NCBI GenBank assembly: GCA_019638185.1
Contig: JAHBUH010000001.1
Span: 62,001-126,000 of the forward strand
DNA length: 64,000 bases
Origin: Leadbetterella sp.
GTDB taxonomy: Bacteria > Bacteroidota > Bacteroidia > Cytophagales > Spirosomataceae
Reading direction: 5' to 3'
Shown: positions 1-8,003 of the stretch, one piece after another
Numbering within the stretch: the first letter of the stretch is position 1
Layout: each line of letters starts with the position of its first letter
Notes under the pieces: generated by a model
Seen by the model: only the letters and a program-made list of their open reading frames with translations
Databases searched by the model: none
Told to the model about the DNA's origin: nothing
Translations under genes and position numbers: made by a program

Positions 1-1042
1 TTTGAGGAGTAAGGATTTCAATGACCAGGTCAGGCGTGGGCACCGGCTTATCTTTTTTAAGCGGATCAGATACCACGGCGAAATCTGGGTGAACTACGGT
101 GAATACTTCATCATCTTCAGAATCCCGAAAGCAGAGGGCTGAGGGAGAGGTGATTAATTCAGAAGCTTTATTCTTAAAAAAAGGCTCTAGCAGGGAGGTG
201 AGCTGCCGGGCTACCTTCTGATGGGCGCCAGGAGAGGGCGGGCCCATTCTGTGGATGTCTCCCTTAATCAGCTCCAGCCGGTCTCTGAAATCCCATTGAA
301 GATAATCTGTATAAGTGTATTTCCCCTGGGGACCGGCCGGAAGGGGGATATCAGGACCGTAAGCCACTTCCGGTTCTCTGACTATATTTTCAAACCACTC
401 AAACAGTTTCCTGTCAAAGGCTTCCCCCACGCTGAATTTCAATTCCGGGAACCGTACCGAGCTGACCTCTTCTTTTTCAGAGAAATGGTTTCCCGTATAT
501 TTCCCGTTTTGAAGGGAGTACACGGTAATGGTCTTTTTAGAAGGATGCACAAACCAGTATTCTTTTATCCCGTTTTCTTCATACAGCCTGAACTTAAGCC
601 CCATTTCCTTCTGGGTGTTACCGGGTGAAAGCACCTCCACCACCAGGTCAGGAGCTCCCAGGCACCCGCGCTTATCTATTTTATCCAGATCGCAGATCAC
701 GCAGAGATCCGGCTGAACCACTGTATAGATCAGCTCATCTGCGGTTTGTTTTTCAGAATCAGGGAGCCTGACATCAAAAGGTGCCGCGAAAAAGGTGCAG
801 GGCCGGCCTTTGAAGAAATTAAAGAAAGTACCGGTGAGAAAACCGGATACCGACTGGTGGGTAGGGCCGGGCGCCGGGCACATTTTGTGAATAAAGCCTT
901 TAATCAGCTCCACTCTTTCTTCAAACTTCCAGCGGAAATAATCAGCAAAGGTGTACTGCCGGGAAAGATCCAGCTGATCCAGGGATAAAATTTCAGGAAT
1001 ATAAGCCACCTGGGGCTCCCGGGCTACGTTTTCAGATTCCAT
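1..1042 (-). CDS. Tandem-domain Uma2 family (DUF820) endonuclease-like protein, partial at window edge
   Basis: The reading frame opens at ATG 1042 on the minus strand and stays open to base 1, so at least 347 residues are seen and the C-terminus is outside the window. It contains two copies of the Uma2/DUF820 domain, a PD-(D/E)XK-like fold found in many Bacteroidota and cyanobacteria, usually once per protein. Copy 1 begins near residue 28 (YTFADYFRW, ELIKGFIHKM) and carries PDLVVEVLSP near residue 130 and GIKEYWFV after it. Copy 2 begins near residue 240 (YTYTDYLQW, ELIKGDIHRM) and reaches TPDLVIEILTPQ at the edge. The Asp and Glu of the presumed active site are present in both copies. The frame was read codon by codon through the junction and has no stop, so this is a real fusion or internal duplication. 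Biological role is unknown; nuclease activity is inferred from the fold only. Confidence 0.85.
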   Translation of the reverse strand, partial: MESENVAREPQVAYIPEILSLDQLDLSRQYTFADYFRWKFEERVELIKGFIHKMCPAPGPTHQSVSGFLTGTFFNFFKGRPCTFFAAPFDVRLPDSEKQTADELIYTVVQPDLCVICDLDKIDKRGCLGAPDLVVEVLSPGNTQKEMGLKFRLYEENGIKEYWFVHPSKKTITVYSLQNGKYTGNHFSEKEEVSSVRFPELKFSVGEAFDRKLFEWFENIVREPEVAYGPDIPLPAGPQGKYTYTDYLQWDFRDRLELIKGDIHRMGPPSPGAHQKVARQLTSLLEPFFKNKASELITSPSALCFRDSEDDEVFTVVHPDFAVVSDPLKKDKPVPTPDLVIEILTPQ

Positions 1043-1063
1043 AAGTTTTACATGTTTTCCCCA

Positions 1064-1071
1064 CAAAGGTA
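1064..1071 (-). promoter_or_regulatory. Candidate -7 box for the Uma2 gene
   Basis: On the minus strand the sequence reads TACCTTTG, an exact match to the Bacteroidota TAnnTTTG element, 22 bases before the ATG at 1042. No convincing TTTG element is seen at the usual 17-23 bp upstream spacing, so this is a half-supported promoter. Confidence 0.4.
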
Positions 1072-1139
1072 CAGCCCCCTCTTCCGCATTTTGCTTCCGT
1101 CCAGGCAAGAAAAAAGTTATCTCAAAGCAATAAATTCAC

Positions 1140-1766
1140 TTAAAACTCCACTTCGCCCAGCCCTTCCCGCACTACTTCAAAGTGGTCAGGATCCGTGCAG
1201 TCAATGATGGTGGAGGGAATAATGCCGCTCCACCCCCCGTCAATGATGATGTCAGCAATGTACTGGTTCTCTTCGTAAATGACCTCTATTTCATTCGGGT
1301 ATTCCAGGATGTTTTCCTCGTCGTACTTTACGGAAGAGGTGATAATGGGTTTCCCCAGTTCGCGTATCAGCGTTTCGGGGATATTATGGTCAGGAACCCG
1401 GATACCGATGGTCTTCCGGTTCGTTTGCAGGATCCGCGGCAGTTCATTGGTGGAAGGAAGAATAAAGGTGTAGGGGCCGGGCAGGTATTGCTTCATCAGC
1501 CGGAAGGCCTCATTGGAAACTTTGGCGTAGGTGGCGATATCGCTCAGGTCGTGGCACACGATAGAGAATTTGTTCTGGTTAGGCTTGATGCCCTTGATCC
1601 TGCACAGCTTCTCCACCGCCCGGGTGTGATAGCTGTTGCAGCCCATAGAATATACGGTATCGGTGGGATAAATGATGATCCCACCGTCTTCCAGGCACTC
1701 TACTACCCGTTTGATCTTCCGCATGTCCGGGTTACCCGGGATAATTTCTATGAGTTCAGCGGCCAT
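1140..1766 (-). CDS. YrdC/Sua5 family L-threonylcarbamoyladenylate synthase-like protein
   Basis: A protein of about 208 residues with the YrdC/Sua5 fold. Family members make threonylcarbamoyl-AMP from threonine, bicarbonate and ATP for the t6A37 modification of ANN-decoding tRNAs in the cytoplasm. Visible motifs are YPTDTVYSMGC near the N-terminus, the LPGPYTFIL segment, IGIRVPDH, and PSTIIDCT near the C-terminus. The usual KxR nucleotide-contact stretch reads KGIKPNQNKFS, a variant. ATG 1766 was chosen because the family alignment starts at LIEIIPGNP; an in-frame ATG at 1793 would add nine residues. The start overlaps the end of the upstream M20 gene by 11 bases, so the two are probably co-transcribed. 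It could be a YciO-type paralogue rather than the main t6A enzyme. Confidence 0.85.
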   Translation of the reverse strand: MAAELIEIIPGNPDMRKIKRVVECLEDGGIIIYPTDTVYSMGCNSYHTRAVEKLCRIKGIKPNQNKFSIVCHDLSDIATYAKVSNEAFRLMKQYLPGPYTFILPSTNELPRILQTNRKTIGIRVPDHNIPETLIRELGKPIITSSVKYDEENILEYPNEIEVIYEENQYIADIIIDGGWSGIIPSTIIDCTDPDHFEVVREGLGEVEF

Positions 1767-3078
1767 TCGGTTTAGCGTTATGAAGGTCAGCATAATTGAT
1801 GACCAGGTTACAGAGCGTCCTCACCCCGTTTTTAAAGCCCGATTCGTCCAGGTAAAAATCGGGCGTGTGATGCGGCGCGGCTTTCTCCTCCGGTGTGCCC
1901 GCCGGCCGGCCACCCAGGAAAAAGAACACGCCCGGTACCTTCTCCTGGTAATAACTGAAGTCTTCGGCTCCCATCACGGCGGGAATCTCCCTGACCATAT
2001 CTTTCCCTACCGTTTCCACAAAAGTGGGAACCATCATGCGGGTGAGGTTCTCGTCATTAACCGTCACGGGGTACCCGGGGATGATCTTTACTTCGGCCTC
2101 GCATTGATTAGCCGCGGCAATATTCCGGGCGATGGCCTCTATCCGCTTATGCACAAACACCCGCTGCTCACGGGTAAGTGTGCGTACCGTTCCGATCATC
2201 TTCACGGTCTCCGGGATAATATTATGCCGGATGCCGCCATGAATGGCACCTACTGTTACCACGGCCGGTGCCTCCGTAAGCCGCACATTGCGGGAAACCA
2301 CCGTCTGGAGTCCGTTAATGATCTGGGAGGAGGTCACTACCGGGTCCACACCGTCCCAGGGGTAAGCGCCGTGGGTCTGTTTGCCTTTTACCGTAATTTC
2401 CAGCTCGTCTACCGCGGCCATAATGGGGCCCGGCTTATACGAGATCAGGCCGGCGGGAGTAGGGGAGTTAATATGCAGGCCAAAGATCACATCTACTTTG
2501 GGGTTTTCCAGCACACCGGCCCTGACCATGCCGTCAGCGCCGAAAGGCACGCTTTTATCCTGTACGCCCTCTTCAGCGGGCTGAAAAATAAACTTCACGG
2601 TACCGGCCAGGTCTTTTTTCATGCCGGCCAGGATCTCCGCCACACCCATAAGCATGGCCGTGTGGCTGTCATGGCCGCAGGCATGCATTACGCCCGTCTC
2701 CTGGTCGTTATACACCGTTTTTACCACGGATTTAAAAGGTACATCCACTCGTTCCGTGACCGGAAGGGCATCCATGTCAGCCCGCAGCGCTATCACCGGC
2801 CCGGGTTTTCCGCCCTTCAGGATGCCCAGCACGCCGGTAAACGCAATATTCTCCGTCACTTCCAGGCCCAGTGAGCGCAGGTGGTCGGCCACGATCCTCG
2901 CCGTGCGTACCTCCTGGTTTCCCAGCTCGGGATGCTCGTGGAAATCCCTGCGCCACGCTATTACCTTCTTCTCTATTTTATCTGACTCGCTTATCACCCT
3001 TTGTTTGACGGTATTCTGGCCCAGGACCGGTAATGCCAGGCTTCCCATCAGGATTCCGTAAAGTAACTTTTGTTTCAT
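1756..3078 (-). CDS. Secreted M20 family amidohydrolase/metallopeptidase (M20D, hippurate-hydrolase-like)
   Basis: A 440-residue zinc-dependent amidohydrolase with an N-terminal signal peptide (MKQKLLYGILMGSLALPVLG), so it is probably periplasmic. M20D enzymes cleave N-acyl amino acids or small peptides. The metal-site motifs are intact: ALRADMDALPV, HACGHDSHTAM, FQPAEEG, the dimerisation-domain GLHINSPTPAG, and GAEDFSYY near the C-terminus. ATG 3078 was chosen over the in-frame TTG at 3087 because it gives a clean signal peptide and leaves a 5-base gap after the upstream GDPD gene. The gene lies in a minus-strand run GDPD - M20 - Sua5 with overlaps or tiny gaps, consistent with one operon. 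The exact substrate cannot be told. Confidence 0.88.
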   Translation of the reverse strand: MKQKLLYGILMGSLALPVLGQNTVKQRVISESDKIEKKVIAWRRDFHEHPELGNQEVRTARIVADHLRSLGLEVTENIAFTGVLGILKGGKPGPVIALRADMDALPVTERVDVPFKSVVKTVYNDQETGVMHACGHDSHTAMLMGVAEILAGMKKDLAGTVKFIFQPAEEGVQDKSVPFGADGMVRAGVLENPKVDVIFGLHINSPTPAGLISYKPGPIMAAVDELEITVKGKQTHGAYPWDGVDPVVTSSQIINGLQTVVSRNVRLTEAPAVVTVGAIHGGIRHNIIPETVKMIGTVRTLTREQRVFVHKRIEAIARNIAAANQCEAEVKIIPGYPVTVNDENLTRMMVPTFVETVGKDMVREIPAVMGAEDFSYYQEKVPGVFFFLGGRPAGTPEEKAAPHHTPDFYLDESGFKNGVRTLCNLVINYADLHNAKPNGR

Positions 3079-3083
3079 AATGA

Positions 3084-3947
3084 TCAAGGTTTGATGACGC
3101 TGTACACCGCTTCGGGCCGGTCAGTTGACAATATATCTACCCCCAAATCTATGTAATTTTTATAAACTTTATTACCCTGTGCAGCCGCTTTTTTATCCAG
3201 GTTACCTAAAACCCCCAGGATAACCGGGATACCTTTGGCGTGCAGGAACTCAATCAGCGACTTATCCGGCTCATTCACCCCGATAAACGCCACCATATTG
3301 CGATTCGGGATGCCCAGCTGGCGGAGCCGTTCATAATCATCCGGCTGCATGATGGTCACTGATATCATCAGGCCCGGATGAAGCTCATACACCTTCCGGG
3401 CATCGGTGGCATTGTAGGTGATGATCATTGAATAATTCTCGGCTTTTGCCTTTCTGACGGAGCTGACCACCTTTTCAAACGGCGTTCCCCGCTTGACATC
3501 CAGGCCAAACAAAACCTTATTTCTTCCCCATTCCAGTACCTGGTCCAGGCTGGGGATCCGGTAGGGGGTAACGGTTCCGGAATTGTCTTTTACCTGCAGC
3601 GACTGTAGGTAGGCCCAGTCTCTTTCTTCCGTCTTTCCCGTGCCGGTGGTGGTACGGTTCAGCGTGTTATCATGCATCATATACAGCACGGAATCACTGG
3701 ACAGGGCAATATCACATTCAATAATACAGGGCATTTTCCGGGCAAAGTATTCGAAAGACTCCAGGCAGTTTTCCGGGTAACCCGGGATCTCCCCACCGCC
3801 GCGGTGCACGGAAATGGCCGGAAAATGGGCGCTCCCCGGCGTGAAGTAGGTGAAAGCCGACTGCGGTTCAGCTATATACGTGCGGGGTGCGGTACGGCAG
3901 CCGGTGAATAAAATAAAAAGAGATAGGAAATAAAGTGCTTTTTTCAC
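3084..3947 (-). CDS. Glycerophosphodiester phosphodiesterase family lipoprotein
   Basis: A 287-residue GDPD-family protein that would hydrolyse glycerophosphodiesters to glycerol-3-phosphate and an alcohol. The N-terminus is a lipoprotein signal with the lipobox-like end LFTGC, so it is likely anchored to a membrane on the periplasmic side. Catalytic features are HRGGGEIPGYPENCLESF, the ECDI Glu-Asp pair, and MMHDNTLNRTT with the second histidine. The TIM-barrel C-terminal part includes TDRPEAVYSVIKP. The start codon is GTG at 3947; no in-frame ATG gives an equally good signal. It is divergent from rpsT and first in the run with the M20 and Sua5 genes. Confidence 0.86.
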   Translation of the reverse strand: MKKALYFLSLFILFTGCRTAPRTYIAEPQSAFTYFTPGSAHFPAISVHRGGGEIPGYPENCLESFEYFARKMPCIIECDIALSSDSVLYMMHDNTLNRTTTGTGKTEERDWAYLQSLQVKDNSGTVTPYRIPSLDQVLEWGRNKVLFGLDVKRGTPFEKVVSSVRKAKAENYSMIITYNATDARKVYELHPGLMISVTIMQPDDYERLRQLGIPNRNMVAFIGVNEPDKSLIEFLHAKGIPVILGVLGNLDKKAAAQGNKVYKNYIDLGVDILSTDRPEAVYSVIKP

Positions 3948-4061
3948 GGATGAAAGTAATTTTGTGACGGAAATATACAGGCTGCCATTTTAAAAGCTGG
4001 TTTTTTTGTGTAAATCTTGTGTTTTTTTATGGGAAGTATAGTAGGTTTTAAAATATGTTCG

Positions 4062-4069
4062 TATATTTG
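4062..4069 (+). promoter_or_regulatory. Candidate -7 box for rpsT
   Basis: TATATTTG, a perfect TAnnTTTG match, 37 bases before the rpsT start, in an AT-rich intergenic stretch. There is no clear TTTG element 17-23 bp upstream, which is common at strong ribosomal-protein promoters with A/T-rich upstream DNA. Confidence 0.5.
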
Positions 4070-4106
4070 CACCTCGAAAAAATGGATAAAGTTTATATAG
4101 AACGAA

Positions 4107-4364
4107 ATGGCAAATCATAAATCAGCTCTTAAAAGGATCAGATCTAACGAAGCGAAAAGATTAAGAAATCGCTACCAGCATAAAACCGCCAGAACGGCGA
4201 TCCGGAAACTCAGAACACTGACAGATGCTATAGAAGCGTCTTCTTTACTGAAAACCGTATCTTCTATGGTAGATAAGCTGGCCCGTAAGAATGTGATTCA
4301 TAAGAACAAAGCGGCTAACCTGAAGTCGTCTTTGTCGAAGCACGTTAACGGCTTAGCGGCTTAA
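4107..4364 (+). CDS. rpsT: 30S ribosomal protein S20
   Basis: An 85-residue, very basic protein that starts [20 protein letters not shown], the hallmark of bacterial S20, which binds the 5' domain of 16S rRNA during small-subunit assembly. Length matches the family (about 84-90). It is mono-cistronic here: its own candidate promoter lies just upstream and a hairpin terminator follows 21 bases after the stop. Confidence 0.97.
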   Translation: MANHKSALKRIRSNEAKRLRNRYQHKTARTAIRKLRTLTDAIEASSLLKTVSSMVDKLARKNVIHKNKAANLKSSLSKHVNGLAA

Positions 4365-4385
4365 AATTAATAAGATTTTAGGATA

Positions 4386-4413
4386 AGGCTGACTGAGAAG
4401 TCGGCCTTTTTTT
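4386..4413 (+). terminator. Rho-independent terminator after rpsT
   Basis: AGGCTGACT, a GAGA loop, then AGTCGGCCT: nine paired bases with one G-T wobble, running into a T tract. It separates rpsT from radC. Confidence 0.8.
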
Positions 4414-4456
4414 ATATCTTGCGCCGTAAGATTTTCTCTAAATCCCATGCATTCCT

Positions 4457-5143
4457 ATGGCGAAAAGATCCATCAAAGACTGGGCGGAAGATGACCGCCC
4501 GCGTGAAAAATTACTCCTGAAAGGCCGGTCTGCACTGTCAGACGCAGAGCTTTTAGCCATCCTCATCGGGAAGGGCACCCAGGTGCACTCCGCATTAGAC
4601 CTGGGCAAGGTGATCCTGCAAATGGCTGACGATGACCTGAATAAGCTGGCCCGCTTTACCGTGGAGCAGCTCACCACCGTGCCGGGCATAGGTCAGGCCA
4701 AAGCGGTGGCGGTTATAGCGGCTATTGAGCTGGCCCGGAGGAAAAAAAGCGAAGAACCCGGCAAGCGCCCCGTGGTGAAAAGCTCCCGGTCTGCGTATGA
4801 TCATCTGAAACCTTACCTCCTGGATCTCTCGCACGAAGAATTCTGGATGCTGTGCCTGAACCGGCGCATGGAGGTGCTGAAGACCGTACGGGTAAGCACC
4901 GGCGGAGTCAGCGGTACGTTTGTGGATCCCCGGATCATCTTTCACTATGCCCTCCAAAACCTGAGTAATTCCATCCTGCTGTGCCATAATCACCCTTCCG
5001 GAAACATGAATCCCAGTGATGAAGACCTCCTCCTGACTCAAAAGATCAAGGCGGCCGCCGGTTACCTGGATATTTCTGTGGCCGATCATATTATATTTAC
5101 AAACGATGGTTATTATAGCTTCGCCGACCACGGAGTACTTTAA
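4457..5143 (+). CDS. radC: RadC family JAB/MPN-domain protein
   Basis: A 228-residue RadC protein. The N-terminal helix-hairpin-helix part (TTVPGIGQAKAVAVIAAIELARR, residues about 75-97) is typical, and the C-terminal JAB/MPN metalloprotease-like domain has the metal-binding signature HNHPSGNMNPSDED around residues 176-190. Despite the historic DNA-repair name, the molecular role of RadC is unsettled. The gene is 12 bases upstream of a rhodanese gene on the same strand. An ATG at 4447 is out of frame, so 4457 is the start. Confidence 0.93.
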   Translation: MAKRSIKDWAEDDRPREKLLLKGRSALSDAELLAILIGKGTQVHSALDLGKVILQMADDDLNKLARFTVEQLTTVPGIGQAKAVAVIAAIELARRKKSEEPGKRPVVKSSRSAYDHLKPYLLDLSHEEFWMLCLNRRMEVLKTVRVSTGGVSGTFVDPRIIFHYALQNLSNSILLCHNHPSGNMNPSDEDLLLTQKIKAAAGYLDISVADHIIFTNDGYYSFADHGVL

Positions 5144-5155
5144 GAGATAAAACTT

Positions 5156-5431
5156 ATGACTGAAATCAGCCTCCCGGAGCTCAAAGAGCGCTTTAAAGAC
5201 TCAGAAATAGTAGATGTAAGAGAAAAAGACGAGTTTTTTGATTTTAATATCGGTGGAAGGAATATCCCTGCTCATGAAATAAATCATTTTCTCCCTGAAC
5301 TGGAGAAAGAAGAGAAGCTGGTGGTGGTGTGCTCTAACGGCCTGCGTAGCAGTATAGTGGCCAGAGTTCTTCAGAAGAAACTCCCCACTATACCCGTTTT
5401 CCACCTGACGTACGGCATTATGGAAGCCTGA
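5156..5431 (+). CDS. Single-domain rhodanese-like sulfurtransferase
   Basis: A 91-residue single rhodanese domain. The active-site loop has Cys59 in VVVCSNGLRSS, the position that carries the persulfide in sulfurtransferases. The N-terminal IVDVREKDEF motif is the usual rhodanese start. There is no signal peptide, so it is cytoplasmic. It follows radC by 12 bases and is likely co-transcribed. The physiological acceptor cannot be inferred. Confidence 0.88.
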   Translation: MTEISLPELKERFKDSEIVDVREKDEFFDFNIGGRNIPAHEINHFLPELEKEEKLVVVCSNGLRSSIVARVLQKKLPTIPVFHLTYGIMEA

Positions 5432-5433
5432 GA

Positions 5434-5556
5434 TCAGTTGTTATTTTTATATTTCCTGTCGTTTTTCAGGAGCCATTTGCCCATAAAAAATGCGCTCACC
5501 AGCAGCGTTACGAAAAATAAAATAGGTAACCAGGTAGGAAATTGATATCCGAACAT
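5434..5556 (-). CDS. Small single-span membrane protein, 40 residues, unknown function
   Basis: A short reading frame on the minus strand, ATG 5556 to TGA 5434. It encodes one hydrophobic span (PTWLPILFFVTLLVSAFFMG) followed by a basic, Asn/Lys-rich tail (KWLLKNDRKYKNNN). That layout predicts a bitopic protein with a cytoplasmic C-terminus. A perfect TAnnTTTG box (TAGTTTTG, 5584-5577) lies about 20 bases before the start, supporting expression. It converges on the rhodanese gene and its stop lies 2 bases past that gene's stop. I do not recognise a family. Confidence 0.5.
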   Translation of the reverse strand: MFGYQFPTWLPILFFVTLLVSAFFMGKWLLKNDRKYKNNN

Positions 5557-5576
5557 ACGTTTAAAATCTTTTTGTG

Positions 5577-5584
5577 CAAAACTA
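5577..5584 (-). promoter_or_regulatory. Candidate -7 box for the 40-residue membrane protein
   Basis: The minus strand reads TAGTTTTG, an exact TAnnTTTG match, 20 bases before ATG 5556. No good -33 element is seen. Confidence 0.4.
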
Positions 5585-5631
5585 ATAGAAAAAACAGAAT
5601 TTTAAAAGAAGGACTTCCTATTTATAGCGGA

Positions 5632-6792
5632 TTAAAAAAGAGACCACACGCTGAAGTAAAGCAGCAGCATTACCACGCCCCATGCGGCTCCCTGCAGGGC
5701 TTTCGAAATGCGCAGTTCCCGGAGTGCCGGATTCCGCGCCAGAGCCACCAGTACCACCCCTAAACCCAGGGGCAGAATGAAGCCGTTCAGGTAGCCGGCA
5801 AAAACCAGCAGGCTCACGGGTTTTCCGAAAAGTATATTGATAAACAGCGAAATGGCAATAAACACCAGGGCCCAGATCTTCTTGTATTTCAAAAAGCCCG
5901 GATGCAGGTCCTTGAGAAAAGCCAGCGAAGTATAGGTAGCACCCACTACGGAAGTGATGGAAGCCGCCCAGATCATCATCCCGAATAAAATGCCGCCCCG
6001 GCTGCCGAAATAGGCGGAAAATACGGAAGCGGTAGGGTTTTCAGGGTTAAGTGCCAGGCCCGCCAGCACCGGCGAGAGCACCCCGATAAAGAGGAAATAC
6101 CGGAAAAAACCGGTAAACAGGATGCCCCGGTAGGCGCTTTTTTCTACCTGCGGGGCATTTTCTTTCCCGGTTACTCCCGCATCCAGCAGCCGCTGCGCAC
6201 CCGCAAAAGTAATGTAGCCGCCTACCGTACCCCCCACCAGGGTGATGGTAGCCCGCACATCGGTTTTTTCCGGCAGCAGAGTGAAATGAAGGGCCTTCAG
6301 CAGGTCAATATCCGCCAATACCACCATGGCCACCAGCAGGCTGACCATCACCAGGGCCATCCCCTTCATAAAAAGGTCCAGCTTGGGCAAAAAATTATCG
6401 GAATAAAATATAACGGCCGCCACTACGGAAGAGATCACAGTGCCCTGGATCACCGGCATGCCCGTCATGGCGTTCACCCCCATTCCCGTACCCGCCAGGT
6501 TTCCCACGTTAAAAACCAGCCCGCCGAAGGCAATGGCAAGGATCAGGAACCTGCCCAGGCCCCGCATGAGTTCTTCGGCCAGCTGCTGCACGGGAGAATT
6601 CGCAAAAGTAAGCGCTTTCCAGATGGTGACCTGGGCGATGATATCAATCACTACCGACAGCAGGATCACAAACCCGAAGTTATAGGCCAGCTGTTCGGTA
6701 AAAACAGTGGTCTGAGTAAGAAAGCCGGGGCCGATGGCCGAAGTGGCCATCACCATGGTGGCAGCAAGCAGGTCTTTTCTCGAGGTTTTCAA
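5632..6792 (-). CDS. Nramp-like transporter lacking the canonical metal motifs (YcsG-like)
   Basis: A 386-residue polytopic membrane protein with about ten to eleven hydrophobic segments, recognisable as an Nramp-superfamily carrier. True Nramp metal transporters have DPGN in helix 1 and MPH in helix 6. Here helix 1 reads SAIGPGFLTQTT and the helix-6 region reads GGTVGGYITFAGAQRLLDAG, so both metal-ligand motifs are absent. This resembles the YcsG type, which in Bacillus subtilis and several Bacteroidota sits with the 5-oxoprolinase genes. pxpA and pxpC are 7 kb away on the same strand here, with the RND operon and globin gene between. The substrate is therefore more likely organic, perhaps 5-oxoproline or a related compound, than a divalent metal; this is inference. 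The gene is divergent from the RND efflux operon. Confidence 0.8.
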   Translation of the reverse strand: MKTSRKDLLAATMVMATSAIGPGFLTQTTVFTEQLAYNFGFVILLSVVIDIIAQVTIWKALTFANSPVQQLAEELMRGLGRFLILAIAFGGLVFNVGNLAGTGMGVNAMTGMPVIQGTVISSVVAAVIFYSDNFLPKLDLFMKGMALVMVSLLVAMVVLADIDLLKALHFTLLPEKTDVRATITLVGGTVGGYITFAGAQRLLDAGVTGKENAPQVEKSAYRGILFTGFFRYFLFIGVLSPVLAGLALNPENPTASVFSAYFGSRGGILFGMMIWAASITSVVGATYTSLAFLKDLHPGFLKYKKIWALVFIAISLFINILFGKPVSLLVFAGYLNGFILPLGLGVVLVALARNPALRELRISKALQGAAWGVVMLLLYFSVWSLF

Positions 6793-6949
6793 ACGGGTAG
6801 AAATTTCTTCTGAAATTAACAGCAGGAAAATACAAAATCCTATTTTTTGTCTATAGAATGTATATAATTATCCACATCCCTGTGTCATTTGCCCAGATTA
6901 ATGTTATTTTAGCAGCTTATCCATAGTTTCCGGAACCTTTAACAATGTT

Positions 6950-7999
6950 ATGAGACCTTTGATTATAGCCGGCCTGCTTATTCTGGCCCTTATTTTGGGA
7001 AAATTCCTGTTTTTTACTGATAAACCGGATAAGGCATCTCCGGGTGGTGGTGGCGGTGCGGGGAAAAAATCAGCGCCTCATCTGAACACCGTGGTAGTGG
7101 ATTATGAGGAGAGCGCCAGCATTATATCTACTTCGGGATCTACCCTGGCCAATGACCACGTGGAGATCCGGAGTGAGATCTCCGGGATCATCACCCGGCT
7201 GAATATTCCCGAGGGCACGCTGGTCCAGAAAGGCTTCCTGATCGCCAAGATTAAAGACGATGATATCCTGGCGCAGCTGAAGAAAATAGAGCTGGAGGAG
7301 GCCCTGGCGGCACAAACGGAGGCCCGGCACCGGAAATTGCTGGACATCAATGCCATCAGCAAGGAAGAATACGAGATTTCCCAGAATAAGGTATTGACCC
7401 TGCAGGCCGATAAAGACCTGCTGAAAGTGCAGTTGAGCCGCACGGAGATCCGGGCGCCTTTTAGCGGTAAGCTGAGCCTGAAAAACATCTCGCTAGGGGC
7501 CTATGTTACCCCGGCTAACGTCATTACCACGCTCACCCAGTATAACCCGATCAAGATAGATTTTACCGCCCCTGAGCGGTATATTAATGATATTCATGTA
7601 GGAAGTACCATCCGCTTTAAGACGGACGGCTCCGCAGAGGTTTACACGGCCCGGGTAGCGGCGATTGACCCTACCATTGATGCCAGCCTGAGAACCTTAA
7701 AGGTGAGGGCACTGGCCCAGAACCCTCAGAGTACCCTGATCCCGGGGATGTTTGTGAACGTAACCGTAGACATCCGCAAAAGCCGGTCTATTATGGTGCC
7801 TACGGAGGCGGTGATCCCGGTAGTGGACGGGATGGAAGTTTTTGTAAAAAGAAACGGTAAAGCCGAGATCGTGAAGGTGGAAACCGGTTTTCGCGATGTA
7901 AGTAAAGTGGAGGTTCTGAAAGGACTTAATGTGGGAGATACCCTGATTACCAGCGGATTAATTACTTTAAAAGCCGGAGATCCGGTAGCATCGAATTAA
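6950..7999 (+). CDS. RND efflux periplasmic adaptor (membrane fusion protein)
   Basis: A 349-residue HlyD/AcrA-like adaptor linking the RND pump downstream to a TolC-type channel. The N-terminus is a single hydrophobic anchor (residues about 3-22) followed by a Gly/Lys-rich linker. The lipoyl half-motifs (ISGIITRLNIPEGTLVQKG and IRAPFSGKLS) flank a short alpha-hairpin, and a beta-barrel plus membrane-proximal domain (GMFVNVTVDI, VPTEAVIPV) follows. No lipobox is seen, so it is probably anchored by the N-terminal helix. The gap to the pump gene is 4 bases. The intergenic DNA between this gene and the divergent Nramp gene (157 bases) has no convincing TAnnTTTG promoter. Confidence 0.92.
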   Translation: MRPLIIAGLLILALILGKFLFFTDKPDKASPGGGGGAGKKSAPHLNTVVVDYEESASIISTSGSTLANDHVEIRSEISGIITRLNIPEGTLVQKGFLIAKIKDDDILAQLKKIELEEALAAQTEARHRKLLDINAISKEEYEISQNKVLTLQADKDLLKVQLSRTEIRAPFSGKLSLKNISLGAYVTPANVITTLTQYNPIKIDFTAPERYINDIHVGSTIRFKTDGSAEVYTARVAAIDPTIDASLRTLKVRALAQNPQSTLIPGMFVNVTVDIRKSRSIMVPTEAVIPVVDGMEVFVKRNGKAEIVKVETGFRDVSKVEVLKGLNVGDTLITSGLITLKAGDPVASN

Positions 8000-8003
8000 G
8001 ATC

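Noticed and set aside
221-988. Plus-strand open frames across the Uma2 region
   Set aside because: They are opposite-strand shadows of a clear Uma2 coding frame; no family match and no promoter.
1672-2874. A 400-codon plus-strand frame opposite the M20 gene
   Set aside because: Composition is His/Arg/Gly-rich nonsense typical of antisense reading; the minus strand has an intact metallopeptidase with catalytic motifs.
6868-6925. TTATCCACA (6868-6876) and TTATCCATA (6917-6925), like DnaA boxes, between divergent genes
   Set aside because: Only one perfect box and one near-match, no dnaA, dnaN or gidA neighbours and no clear unwinding element, so an origin is not supported.
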